Source: Micromussa lordhowensis (taxonomy: Eukaryota; Cnidaria; Anthozoa; Scleractinia; Lobophylliidae). From it: a stretch of DNA of 64,000 bases. Of the stretch, positions 50,674-59,508 are shown piece after piece (within the stretch, counting starts at the first letter, position 1; each line of letters starts with the position of its first letter). The notes beneath the pieces were generated by a model, which worked only from the letters and a program-made list of their open reading frames with translations, had not been told where the DNA came from and searched no databases. The translations under genes were made by a program, and so were the position numbers. The stretch is from the NCBI GenBank assembly GCA_964020085.1, contig OZ026602.1, positions 30,606,477-30,670,476 on the forward strand. Direction: 5' to 3'.

Positions 50674-51054
50674 ATGGATAAAAATCAAAGTGAAGATATG
50701 ACAAGTGAAGAGAAATTTTTGGATAAAATAATGAGAGAAATGACAGAAATTCGAAGTGAAGAAGAGCAAGAGAAAGTGATGGATAAAATAATAAGAGAAG
50801 AGCGAGCGAAGAAGTTAGAAATGAATAATATTACAAAAAAGAGAAGAAAAATTACTAAAAGATTAACAAAAGAAATAAATGATGAGTTTAATATCATAAA
50901 TTTTTCATTAGATAATATTATTCAAAAAACAAAATGTTTAAAAAAATTTGAAACAAAATACAACACATCTATTCCTGAAAAAATAATATTATTAATTAAA
51001 AATCTCAAAATGTTAGATTCTGATTACTTAAGAGACAAAGAAGAAGAAATTTAA
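50674..51054 (+). CDS. Small charged coiled-coil protein of virus-like element
   Basis: An intact frame of 126 codons from ATG 50674; an in-frame ATG at 50659 overlaps the ATPase end, so the later one is preferred. Residues are dominated by E, K, R and I, with heptad-like spacing (EEEQEKVMDKIIREERAKKLE, then KKRRKITKRLTKEIN), indicating coiled coil. No family was recognised. It lies between the ATPase and a long fibre gene with 17 bp to the next ATG, so it is co-directional and likely co-regulated. Confidence 0.5.
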   Translation: MDKNQSEDMTSEEKFLDKIMREMTEIRSEEEQEKVMDKIIREERAKKLEMNNITKKRRKITKRLTKEINDEFNIINFSLDNIIQKTKCLKKFETKYNTSIPEKIILLIKNLKMLDSDYLRDKEEEI

Positions 51055-51071
51055 TTTACATTATATTATAT

Positions 51072-54000
51072 ATGGGTTTTAGCAATGGACAACTTGAAAC
51101 ATTAGCAACAGGTAAAGGTGAAAAAGGTGATCCTGGTTTACCGGGAATTGGATTTAATCTAACTGATGATGGTAATTTTGACATTGATAGTAAGAGATTA
51201 ACTGAAGTAGCAGATCCTATCGATAAAAATGATGCAGCAACAAAAGAGTATGTTGATAGTCATATTTCTTCAGGGAGTGTAACAAAAAAATATGTAGACG
51301 ATGAAAACACTAGACAAGATATTGCTATTAACAGTAAAGCAGAAAAGACTGATGTCCTTCTCAGAGATGGGACTCAAAGCATGAGGGCTGATCTAGATTT
51401 AAATAATCACAATATTATTAATCTCAAAGACGCTAGTGAGAATAACGAGGCTGTCTCTTTGAGTCAATTAAAAAGTCATACTGATCATTTTCAAGTTAAT
51501 TATCATTTACAACCAAATATGAGATTCTTTAAAAACTTTAATGCTGAATTATCATCAAGTAATTTACCTCCTAATTTTAACCCTAAAGACCACTTTTTTT
51601 ATCAACATGTGCATTATAATCTCTATTTAGTAGCTAAACAAGGTTTTGATAATGGTTTTGGCGGTCAAGCTTGGACCTCTCTGAAGATGACTAATGATGG
51701 ACTGAAAGCAGGAATTTATACAGTAGTTTTTGAAATTTTTACCAGGTCAGCTGTTTCACCACCAATCTTATCTGATGAAACTTTGATTACACAGGTTCAT
51801 GGTGATGATAATTATAATGTAATTACGTTTTCTCATGACTATAATGGAAAATATACCAAAGCTTTTATTCAGTTCAGTAGTAATGGTCAACCTGGTGAAA
51901 TTACCTTCCAAATTAGATATTATGGTAGCCGTTTTAGAAATTTTCTATTGTTTTTATTTTATTCAAGAGTAATAGCAGGTAAGCAAAATACTCATTTTAA
52001 TCACAATCTTTTAAGTGTCAAAAGTACTGATTATTCTGGCACTATTTTGTATTTTGAACCGATTAATATGAATAGTCAAAAGATAGTCAATCTCTCTGAT
52101 CCAACTGGTCCCAAAGATGCAGCTAACAAAGAGTATGTTGACGATAGAGACGCTAAACAGGATATTGCTATTAATGATTTATCTTCTCGAAAAGCAGACA
52201 AAACTTATGTTGATGATGAGATTAGTAAGATTGATTTAAGTGAGAGTCTCAAAGTAGATGGTTCACGCGCTATGACAGGAAATCTCAAGATGAATGACAA
52301 TAAAATAACAGATTTAGTTACACAAGATGATGTCTCAATCACAGATTACCCTAATTATGTAAAAGATTCTAAAATGGCTGTTAATAAACTTTATGTTAAT
52401 GAAAACTTTTTAAAATTAAAAGGTGATGACTATGACTTAAAAGGTAAACGAATAAAAAATACTGAGCCATATGGCGTAAATACTTTTGATACAAATGATT
52501 TAGTCTCCAAGGCATTTGTCCTAGCAGAAATAAGTAAGCTACCTACAGATGTATTAAAATTGGATGGTTCACGCGCTATGACTGGAAGTCTCCAAATGGG
52601 TGATAATGCTATCACTGGAATAAGAAGTTCTTCTGTAGATAACGCAGCCCTAACTGTTGGAGGAGCTAATTCCACATATCTGCCCCTTACTGGGGATAGA
52701 GGCATGCAAGGAGATCTTAATATGGGGGGTAATGCAATTAGAAATATCAAACCTTTTGTTGAAGATGACTCAAGTCAAGCGGCACAAAATGCTCAATTAA
52801 ATGATGTTATTAACTTTGGGTATTTTCACGGACAGAGAGGTGATTTAAAAAGAGAAATAAATGATGTCGCTGCAGAAGCATTAAATAGAAAAAATCCTGA
52901 TCCTATGGAAGATGATATTGATATGGCTAATCATAGCATTATCCGCTTGAAAGATCCAAAGTCATCAGATAGCTTTCACGCTTCCAATGTTAACTATGTT
53001 AATAGAACAATTAGTGATAATAACGCTGTAATTAATACTTTGATTAGAGATAAAATCAGTGAATCCGAAGCACTTAATATTAAAGCAAACCGACAAGATA
53101 ATGAATTCTCTTTTGTTATGGATGATGACCTATTTAAAGAAGATGATGATGATATAACTAAAGCTGGAAAAAAAGATAGAGATTTTTATCAAATTAAAAA
53201 CGAGACTTATCGATTTAAAATTAAGTATGATGATTCCATCCATTATTATAGTACACGATTAACTATCGATTTAAAATCGTTAGATTTAGGTGAGTATACA
53301 TTAGCATTTGAAATGTATTATGGTAATAAAGTGGATAAAGATGAAGTGGTTGTCGACGCAGTATCCGAAACATTAAATGTTTCACGTAATAATACAAATA
53401 CTTTTTCCGATCATAGTAGAACAATTATCAATTTTCATAAATATGGAAACATTGGGATTATTGATTTAGATATTGATTTAACTTTAAAGTATAAGAGTGG
53501 TGAAACTTATGATTTTTTCACAAACATCTTTGTAGTCGTTTATGGCGTAAGTGGTCATCAGAATGATGTTGACTCACGAATTTGGGATAGATTCTATTAC
53601 ATCAGAGATAAAATCGTCTATTATGAAGCACCTATTAATATGGGTAATCAACAAATAAAAGGATTAATTGATGGAAATGAAAACAGTGATGCTGTTAATG
53701 TGAAACAACTAAATGAAGCAGAAACTAATGTTGTAAATTATGTTAATAGAGAAATTGCAAAAGTAAATAGTGAAATTGCAAAAGAAAATCCTACTATTAA
53801 TGAAAATAAAAATGTTATAGAATTAATAGTAAAATATATATTAAGTAATAATTCAAAGATTTCTTTAATAAAAGATTTGTATTTTTCTGATAGTAATGAA
53901 GGTAGAACACCAAATACATATGCGTTTGTAACTACTGGTGATAACACAGGTGATTTAACTTTTTATTATGTCTTCCAGCATAGTGCAATTACTAATAATG

Positions 54001-54380
54001 TAATGGCTGTACATTTTGATATTAAGAATACAAGAGGTGTATTTATTTTTGTTGATAAAAGCAAAGTAGTAATTTCAGAAAATCCTACAATAGATGAACC
54101 ATCTTTAAGATCATTTAATATTCTAAATAATTCTTTAGGAAAGCAAGTTTGGTTTTGGATTTGGGTAAAAGGCACAGTTATGAATATAATTTTTAGTGGA
54201 ATTAGTGCTCCAATTAATGTGGGTAATGCTTTTGTAGATACTACTATAAGAAGAGTAAATGTAGAAGATAATCCTTTCACTAAAAAGAGAGGATTAATAA
54301 CTAAAAATATTTATGATAATAGCAGTGAAGCTTATCAGAGAGTAAAAGAATTTGAAAAGAGCGAAGGAACTATTATATAA
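51072..54380 (+). CDS. Tail-fibre-like protein with collagen-like start, 1102 aa
   Basis: A single intact frame. The N-terminus MGFSNGQLETL is shared with the next gene. A short Gly-X-Y run (GKGEKGDPGLPGIG) follows. Then come modules of the type seen in bacteriophage tail fibres: a D-P-x-x-x-x-D-A-A-x-K-x-Y-V-D unit (about residues 46-61 and again near 350) and L-x-x-D-G-S-x-x-M-x-G-x-L-x-M-x-x-N-x-I units (near 395, 497, 535). Between them are larger beta-rich segments. Host attachment or virion-surface fibre is inferred from the architecture. Length is high for such proteins. The leader is ATTATATTATATATGG, with the ATG inside the AT run. Confidence 0.65.
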   Translation: MGFSNGQLETLATGKGEKGDPGLPGIGFNLTDDGNFDIDSKRLTEVADPIDKNDAATKEYVDSHISSGSVTKKYVDDENTRQDIAINSKAEKTDVLLRDGTQSMRADLDLNNHNIINLKDASENNEAVSLSQLKSHTDHFQVNYHLQPNMRFFKNFNAELSSSNLPPNFNPKDHFFYQHVHYNLYLVAKQGFDNGFGGQAWTSLKMTNDGLKAGIYTVVFEIFTRSAVSPPILSDETLITQVHGDDNYNVITFSHDYNGKYTKAFIQFSSNGQPGEITFQIRYYGSRFRNFLLFLFYSRVIAGKQNTHFNHNLLSVKSTDYSGTILYFEPINMNSQKIVNLSDPTGPKDAANKEYVDDRDAKQDIAINDLSSRKADKTYVDDEISKIDLSESLKVDGSRAMTGNLKMNDNKITDLVTQDDVSITDYPNYVKDSKMAVNKLYVNENFLKLKGDDYDLKGKRIKNTEPYGVNTFDTNDLVSKAFVLAEISKLPTDVLKLDGSRAMTGSLQMGDNAITGIRSSSVDNAALTVGGANSTYLPLTGDRGMQGDLNMGGNAIRNIKPFVEDDSSQAAQNAQLNDVINFGYFHGQRGDLKREINDVAAEALNRKNPDPMEDDIDMANHSIIRLKDPKSSDSFHASNVNYVNRTISDNNAVINTLIRDKISESEALNIKANRQDNEFSFVMDDDLFKEDDDDITKAGKKDRDFYQIKNETYRFKIKYDDSIHYYSTRLTIDLKSLDLGEYTLAFEMYYGNKVDKDEVVVDAVSETLNVSRNNTNTFSDHSRTIINFHKYGNIGIIDLDIDLTLKYKSGETYDFFTNIFVVVYGVSGHQNDVDSRIWDRFYYIRDKIVYYEAPINMGNQQIKGLIDGNENSDAVNVKQLNEAETNVVNYVNREIAKVNSEIAKENPTINENKNVIELIVKYILSNNSKISLIKDLYFSDSNEGRTPNTYAFVTTGDNTGDLTFYYVFQHSAITNNVMAVHFDIKNTRGVFIFVDKSKVVISENPTIDEPSLRSFNILNNSLGKQVWFWIWVKGTVMNIIFSGISAPINVGNAFVDTTIRRVNVEDNPFTKKRGLITKNIYDNSSEAYQRVKEFEKSEGTII

Positions 54381-54398
54381 AAATATAAATAAATATAT

Positions 54399-55151
54399 AT
54401 GGGACATAGTAATGGACAACATGAAAAACCATCAAGAAGAGAAAAGGTTAAAATAGGAATAGGCTTCAAATCAACTCCAGACAACCATTTCGATTTACAA
54501 AACAAGAGAATAACTAACATTTCCGCTCCAATGGATGACCATGATGCAGTGACTAAAAAATTCGTTGCTGATTTATTAAAGACAAAAGCGGCTACTACAT
54601 ACGTTAATAATGAACTAACTAAAAAAGCCAACTCATCTGCTTTAAAGGAGTACGCTTTAATTACTGATTTAGGAACCTTAGCAATCGAATTCAATGATGC
54701 ATTAAAAGACAAAGTCGATTACAATGATTTAGAGACTAAGCTGCAAGATAATAATTTAGCAGCTAATACGTACCCGTTCATCACCGTCTATGCAGAAGAA
54801 AATGGACCACTGATTAAAAGTAGTCTCCAATGGAGTTTCGGTAATGGAAGTGAAAAAAACAAGCAATATGGTTGGCCTAGTCCTGTAGACGGTAAAATAG
54901 TTCGTGGCAGCATTTGTGCTTGCGCTGGTAATAGGCAAGCATCTGAAGTGATAGTTGGGTTAGTTCTCAATGGTGCTGATAAAGATGTAAAAATTGCCAA
55001 ACCTGCGGATGAATGGTCAAATCACACTATTTTCAGCGATCCGATTACGATAAAAGCTGGTGACAGAATCAATTTTCGAAGCAAAACATCGAATTCATCC
55101 GTAACACACGCGATGGTAAACTTATTGATCGAAATTGATATAGCTGTCTAG
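54399..55151 (+). CDS. Second tail-fibre-like protein, 250 aa
   Basis: An intact frame 18 bp after the long fibre gene. It begins MGHSNGQHEKPSRREK, close to the N-terminus of its neighbour, suggesting the same docking peptide. One fibre module follows (FDLQNKRITNISAPMDDHDA, VTKKFVADLLKTKAAT), then a coil (AIEFNDALKDKVDYNDLETK). The last about 120 residues look like a compact beta-sandwich knob (SSLQWSFGNGSE, IVRGSICACAGN, ITIKAGDRINFRSKT). A receptor-binding head is inferred. No breaks are seen. Confidence 0.6.
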   Translation: MGHSNGQHEKPSRREKVKIGIGFKSTPDNHFDLQNKRITNISAPMDDHDAVTKKFVADLLKTKAATTYVNNELTKKANSSALKEYALITDLGTLAIEFNDALKDKVDYNDLETKLQDNNLAANTYPFITVYAEENGPLIKSSLQWSFGNGSEKNKQYGWPSPVDGKIVRGSICACAGNRQASEVIVGLVLNGADKDVKIAKPADEWSNHTIFSDPITIKAGDRINFRSKTSNSSVTHAMVNLLIEIDIAV

Positions 55152-55400
55152 ATAATATGCAAATGAGTTTATGAAACGCGTTTCATCTAGACAATACAAC
55201 TCACGCATTCACGTTTTCTTTTGACTCGCCTCAGGGTCAATTTTTTTAAACCAATGGAAAACATTTGCATACTAGACTTTTCACAAAAAGCTACAAAATT
55301 GTGAATTTTTCACAAAAAGGTTCAAAATTGTGAAAAATTCACACAATTGTTCAAAAATCAAGATGCCGTCGCAATTTAAAAATATAATAAAATTAATATA
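55152..55400. promoter_or_regulatory. Repeat-rich intergenic region of virus-like element
   Basis: The largest gap in the plus-strand gene row. It holds a 16-bp perfect palindrome ATGAAACGCGTTTCAT (55171-55186), an inverted pair GTCTAG(ATA)ATGCAAATG near 55147 and CATTTGCATACTAGAC near 55262, and several TTTTTCACAAAAAG / AAAATTGTGAA repeats (55278-55350). It could be promoter, terminator or replication origin; sequence alone does not decide. Confidence 0.4.
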
Positions 55401-55877
55401 ATGAGTAATATTTTCGATTGGAATCATATTTCAGACAAATTATCAGTTGATGAAGTAGATGAACTAAAATCTTATTATCTAGGTTATCATAGGAAATGTT
55501 GGGCTTATAAAAGGGCTTACAAAAGATACAAATTGCTCAAATTCATTGGTAATTCACTCTCTGTCCTCACTGCTTCAGGCGGAATTGCTAGCGCTATTGC
55601 TACAGGTGGTATCAGTCTAATAGCGATTAGTACAGTGGCATTATTAGTTAAAGGATACATGGAACACAAAGGTTTAGACTTAAAAATTCAAAATTGCATC
55701 TATGCCTATCAAAGTTACCAGCATTTGTTAATAATGATTCGAGAAGCGATGCGCTCAGGTGATCTTAACCGAGAAAGTTTAATTAATCAAATGACAAGCG
55801 TTGACAATTTTGTCATTGATAATAGCCCAATTATTGATAAATATTTAAAGATGTATGATAAAATTTATAAAAATTGA
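55401..55877 (+). CDS. Two-membrane-segment protein (SLATT-like topology), 158 aa
   Basis: Intact. A basic N-terminal helix (CWAYKRAYKRYKLLKF) precedes two hydrophobic segments with a short turn (about residues 50-68 SLSVLTASGGIASAIATGG, and 69-83 ISLIAISTVALLVKG). Two more helices follow. This topology resembles SLATT (SMODS/SLOG-associating two-TM) effectors, but no specific motif confirms it. A membrane role in entry, exit or host interference is speculative. A 19-bp gap leads to the next gene. Confidence 0.45.
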   Translation: MSNIFDWNHISDKLSVDEVDELKSYYLGYHRKCWAYKRAYKRYKLLKFIGNSLSVLTASGGIASAIATGGISLIAISTVALLVKGYMEHKGLDLKIQNCIYAYQSYQHLLIMIREAMRSGDLNRESLINQMTSVDNFVIDNSPIIDKYLKMYDKIYKN

Positions 55878-55896
55878 TTTACATATTTCAATTAAA

Positions 55897-56199
55897 ATGG
55901 TAGACTTAAAAGGTAAACAACTAGACACAATTTCTAAACTACTAAACTCATATGAGAAGAAAAAATTTGATGACATTTTAGATAAATTTGGATTTCTATA
56001 TGCTATTGCTGAGCTAGCATTTGATTTACGACGCTATGACACTGGGGGAGATTTATATAATATTGGACGTGATTATGAAGGTGAAAAGGACTGGGAAAAA
56101 TTTTTGTCTAGTGCTAAACCAGAATTATTAGAAATTTACAATAAGAGACATTTTGTTTGCGATTACTCTTATGATGGTTATTATAAATTTTGTGCGTAA
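55897..56199 (+). CDS. Small protein of virus-like element, 100 aa, unknown
   Basis: Start chosen at 55897 (MVDLKGKQLDTISKLL); the frame opens earlier, at 55855, inside the preceding gene. The text is helical and acidic (KFDDILDKFGFLYAIAELAFDLRRYD) with a Tyr-rich end. No family was recognised. It is the last gene before a minisatellite and marks the right limit of the block. Confidence 0.45.
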   Translation: MVDLKGKQLDTISKLLNSYEKKKFDDILDKFGFLYAIAELAFDLRRYDTGGDLYNIGRDYEGEKDWEKFLSSAKPELLEIYNKRHFVCDYSYDGYYKFCA

Positions 56200-56240
56200 G
56201 ATATCTAATTTTTTGTAAAGGAACTTTACTTTACTATATC

Positions 56241-56484
56241 CAACGCTAACAACGCATCTTACACATCTTACGCATCTTACGCATCTTACACATCTTACGC
56301 ATCTTACGCTAACTACGATAACAACGCTACCTACGCTAACTACGCTGATTTTACGCATCTTACGCTACCAACGCTACCTACGCTAACAACGCATCTTACG
56401 CTAACAACGCTACCAACGCATCTTACGCTAACTACGCTAACTACACTAACTACGCTAACTACGCTAACAACGCTAAATTAGTGT
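56241..56484. repeat. 9-bp minisatellite
   Basis: About 27 units of the form (CTAACTACG / CATCTTACG / CTAACAACG) with few slips. It sits exactly at the right boundary of the virus-like block. Confidence 0.85.
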
Positions 56485-56671
56485 AAAATGCGTAAATGCG
56501 TCGGTCATCCCGATTACTACACTACTGGGATCTGGGCAGAGTAGAGTTGTGACGTCACTTCGCGAAGATGCTCAAGCAATTCTCAGCCAGTCGTCGCTCT
56601 GCGAAAGCATTTCTAGCACGAAAATTCATTCTATTTGGTCTTGATATCCTCTGTAATTGAAGAAAAAATTA

Positions 56672-57402
56672 CTATGTCCTCCGAATCATCGGACTTGGAG
56701 ACGAGCTTCGACTCAGACGACTCTGAAATCAATTTTATCGCTGGATACAAACTTGAAGACGAAGGGCATTTATCAGTCTTGCATTAAGTGTCAATTTGCT
56801 CCGCGGGCAAACAATCAGGCATGCAACACTTGTATCGGCTATTTATTTATTTATTTGTTAGTGTGTAGGCGAATTGACTTTACTTGTGTAGGCAAATCGA
56901 CTTCAGTGTAGGCGAATCGGCGTGTAGGCGAAACGACTTCGGTGTAGGCGAATCGGCGTGTAGGCGAAACGACTTTCAGGCGAAACGACCGGTTTCCACC
57001 CCACGATCACAAGAAACCTCGAACGATTCAAGGGATGACGATGCTGCTTACACTGACAAACCACTGGCTGATGCAGAATGGATAGAAAAATATCAAGAAG
57101 AAATGAAGGCTAACGAAGAGCTCGAACGAAGCCTTAAGGACTGGTTACAGGGCAATGTAGAACTGAAGGAATGGTGATATTCATGGGTTTTCCCTTATGT
57201 ATGTACTTTGCCGCGTGAGCTTTAGTTTATGCATTACATGTGTTGGCACGCTTGCTTCTGGCGCTATTGTTTATGTATTTTAGATTACTTTTCTGCTAAC
57301 ATAACTTTGCTGAACTTAAGGTGCAAGTGTGGAAATTGCAACGTCGCTCTGTTACGAAACATCAGTGAGTGTTATTGCTGTTGTGAACTGAAAGGCTGCT
57401 AA
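56672..57402 (+). pseudogene. P2X7 C-terminal-domain-like gene fragment
   Basis: The first part opens MSSESSDLETSFDSDDSE...GYKLEDEG at 56672 and is cut by tandem repeats (56861-56990). It resumes with DKPLADAEWIEKYQEEMKA...DWLQGNVELKE up to a GT donor after 57173. An AG acceptor at 57320 joins in phase to a Cys-rich exon (CKCGNCNVALL, SECYCCCELKGC). That pattern fits the P2RX7 intracellular zinc-binding domain found in many cnidarian genes. A stop at 57400-57402 follows, and the sequence then turns into the antisense of a THAP gene. Confidence 0.5.
56861..56990. repeat. Tandem GTGTAGGCGAAWCG repeat
   Basis: Six to seven units of 16-23 bp starting GTGTAGGCGAA, alternating AATCGGC and AACGACTTC endings. 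They interrupt the P2X7-like gene. Confidence 0.8.
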
Positions 57403-57425
57403 GAATCGATTAAGAGTGATCTTGT

Positions 57426-57744
57426 CCGACACCATCTTGCCCCTGTCGAGAAAGCGGTAATTCCGAAGCTGTCTCGCACTAAATACGGAATTGAAGGAGC
57501 TTCTTGGTTCTTCAACAACGCGTAGTTCCGAACAATCATTTGGCTTGAAATGCTTCGAGCACATCACAGAATTTTTCGATGGCTCCCATTGAGCACGTTT
57601 CAGTCTTACAAAATCTATCCATCTCTTCCTTCATTTCTTTGCCTCTGGACGCTCATCGCCGTAAAACGGTATCGTATCGAGCCCTATTCCAATCTCCAAG
57701 CTTCTGACATTACTGCAACCCCCAACAACACATCTGTGCGGCAT
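57426..57744 (-). pseudogene. THAP zinc-finger domain gene, broken
   Basis: From the ATG at 57744 the minus frame reads MPHRCVVGGCSN, then IPFYGDERPEAKK, a TGA stop (57633-57631), RKRWIDFVRLKRAQWEPS and VMCSKHFKPNDCS. The C-x4-C...W...C-x2-H arrangement is the THAP (C2CH) DNA-binding domain. After about 57430 the frame runs into antisense of the Cys-rich exon of the P2X7-like gene. The stop and chimeric end point to a pseudogene. THAP domains also occur in P-element transposases. Confidence 0.6.
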
Positions 57745-58341
57745 ATTTGCGACCAAAATCAATCTAACCTTCCAAATGTAACAAGTGAATGGTGCGAAAT
57801 AGTCCGAAATACAGATTGTTGGGTTCTCGAAGTGACGTCACAGTGGCTACCAGACCCTTGATCTTTGAAACGCGGCCGCGAGCCAAAATGGCGGCGATTT
57901 TAGTGCGATTTTCCGTACTTCAACGGGGCATAAAAATTCAAGGATTTGACCAAATCCAAAAATTTTTTCGAAGAAATAGTCACCAAAGCATGACGATTTT
58001 TTAGGCGGAAAATATTTTTTGGGGTTAGGTGCACTTTAATATCATTTGAATGACTATGTTTGGATCTAAAAATTGGGTCAAAAAATTTCCAAAATTCTTG
58101 AAGTTTGGTGCATAATATTTGCACCATGTCGTAAACAGTAGTGTGATAAAAATTCAAAATTGTGCATTATTAAATTAAATGCATACATGTAACCTTGTCA
58201 AGATTAATTGACACAAAAACACTTCAAGATAATAAGTGATCAGAAAAAGCTGACTGTGAGTTCATAAGTTCAAAATGGAAAATGATGGCCACTGTTCCTT
58301 GTGTACTTTCAACATTCACAGAAAACATCTTCAAAAGAAAG
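57745..58341. other. No gene recognised
   Basis: Non-coding. A TGACGTCA (CRE-type) palindrome lies at 57833-57840, mirrored by one at 56551-56558 on the far side of the P2X7-like/THAP pair. Confidence 0.4.
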
Positions 58342-58679
58342 TCAGCACCTCTGGATATAACCAAACACTTTCTTAACTTGCTCATGCTCCATAATTTTAC
58401 ATGGACTGTTGCCAATGAAATGAACGGGTCCATAGAAAACACAGCTGACATGAACATCAGGCACATCATCCCTTGTTGGCCAATTGAATATTTCACCTTC
58501 ATCGGCACCAAGCCTAACTCTGTGCAGAAATTTGAATGGGGCAAATTGACCCTGAATTTGAATAACCCTGCCAAAGTAGTAACAGCTAACATAGTCAACT
58601 GCATAATAATCATCTACTTTCAAGCCATTAGGAGGGATTGGTAACACTGTGCAGTTCAAGGATCATGTAGCTTCTTACA

Positions 58680-59290
58680 TCAGAGATGGTTCGGACTGTT
58701 CGGAACAATCATAGGGCTCGTGCTAATAAGACTTCTGGCATACACGGATGTAAAAACACCACAGTCAAAGTCATTTCTTTGGCTCTGGATCTCTCCAGGC
58801 TTGTTAGCATAAAAGCACTACTCTTCAATTTTCAGGTTACCATCAACCTCTTTCAGTAACTTAGCAATTTTCTCCATGGCTTGATAAACTGTTCATTTTA
58901 TAAAGCTTCCTGGCATGCTGTCAAATACCACGACATGCTGCAGTGGAGGCTGAACCACTAAAAGGAACCACTGGCGGATGCTATCAACGTTGCAAGGGAT
59001 AAGAAGTGGATCTTGGTTGAGGATGTTGGTGATTTCCTTTAACACTGGCTTTGCAGGCACTGCTCCTACACCTTTTTAAATTTTTCCCCAGGTGATCACT
59101 TCTATCTGTACATTGATGCTTACCTGTTTGAGCAGTTCGAGGTACCTGCCAATAACAAAGCTTGACACCCATTTGTCCTCTGATGTTTTTCCATGGCCTT
59201 GTAAACTTTTCAGGTCATTGGTATCGATCAGGCTGCTTGAACCATCAAACATAATCCTGCCAGTTGCAATGCAATCAATCAGTGGTGCAC
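58680..59290 (-). pseudogene. Ulp1-type (peptidase C48) domain, catalytic His lost
   Basis: The minus frame reads IMFDGSSSLIDTNDL, SSFVIGRYLELLKQ, SIRQWFLLVVQPP, HVVVFDSMPGS, QSQRNDFDCGVFTSVYARSL. The Q-x-N-x-x-D-C-G and V-F-D-S motifs supply Gln, Cys and Asp of a Ulp1 protease, which removes SUMO-like tags. The residue before the conserved W is Gln where the family has the catalytic His. Three in-frame stops (59076-59078, 58893-58895, 58818-58820) confirm decay. It is part of the larger transposon-type gene. Confidence 0.65.
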
Positions 59291-59508
59291 GAAAACAGGG
59301 TTACTGAAATGTTGATGAATTTGTAAACATGGAGTTGGATGTGTGCATGTCTGGTGGTAATCCATGCTGCACGTGTACTTGTTCCTGTTCTTGGTATCCA
59401 GTGTCGCTTTCATCACTGTTATCTTCAATTTCAGTGCTTTTATTTTTATCATATTCATCACTATCAACATCTATGTGATCTTGCTCATCTTCATTCTCAT
59501 CATACATA

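Noticed and set aside
48385..56199. Bacteriophage or bacterial contamination
   Set aside because: Despite phage-like fibre modules, the block is joined to animal LINE sequence on the left, has no Shine-Dalgarno-type leaders and carries an A32-like ATPase, so an integrated eukaryotic element is more likely.
56128..56358. Open frame with RCVRCV repeats on the minus strand
   Set aside because: It is a translation of the 9-bp minisatellite.
58224..58613. Longer open frame on the minus strand
   Set aside because: It overlaps the frame at 58659-58342, whose sequence looks conserved; the longer frame is a shadow.
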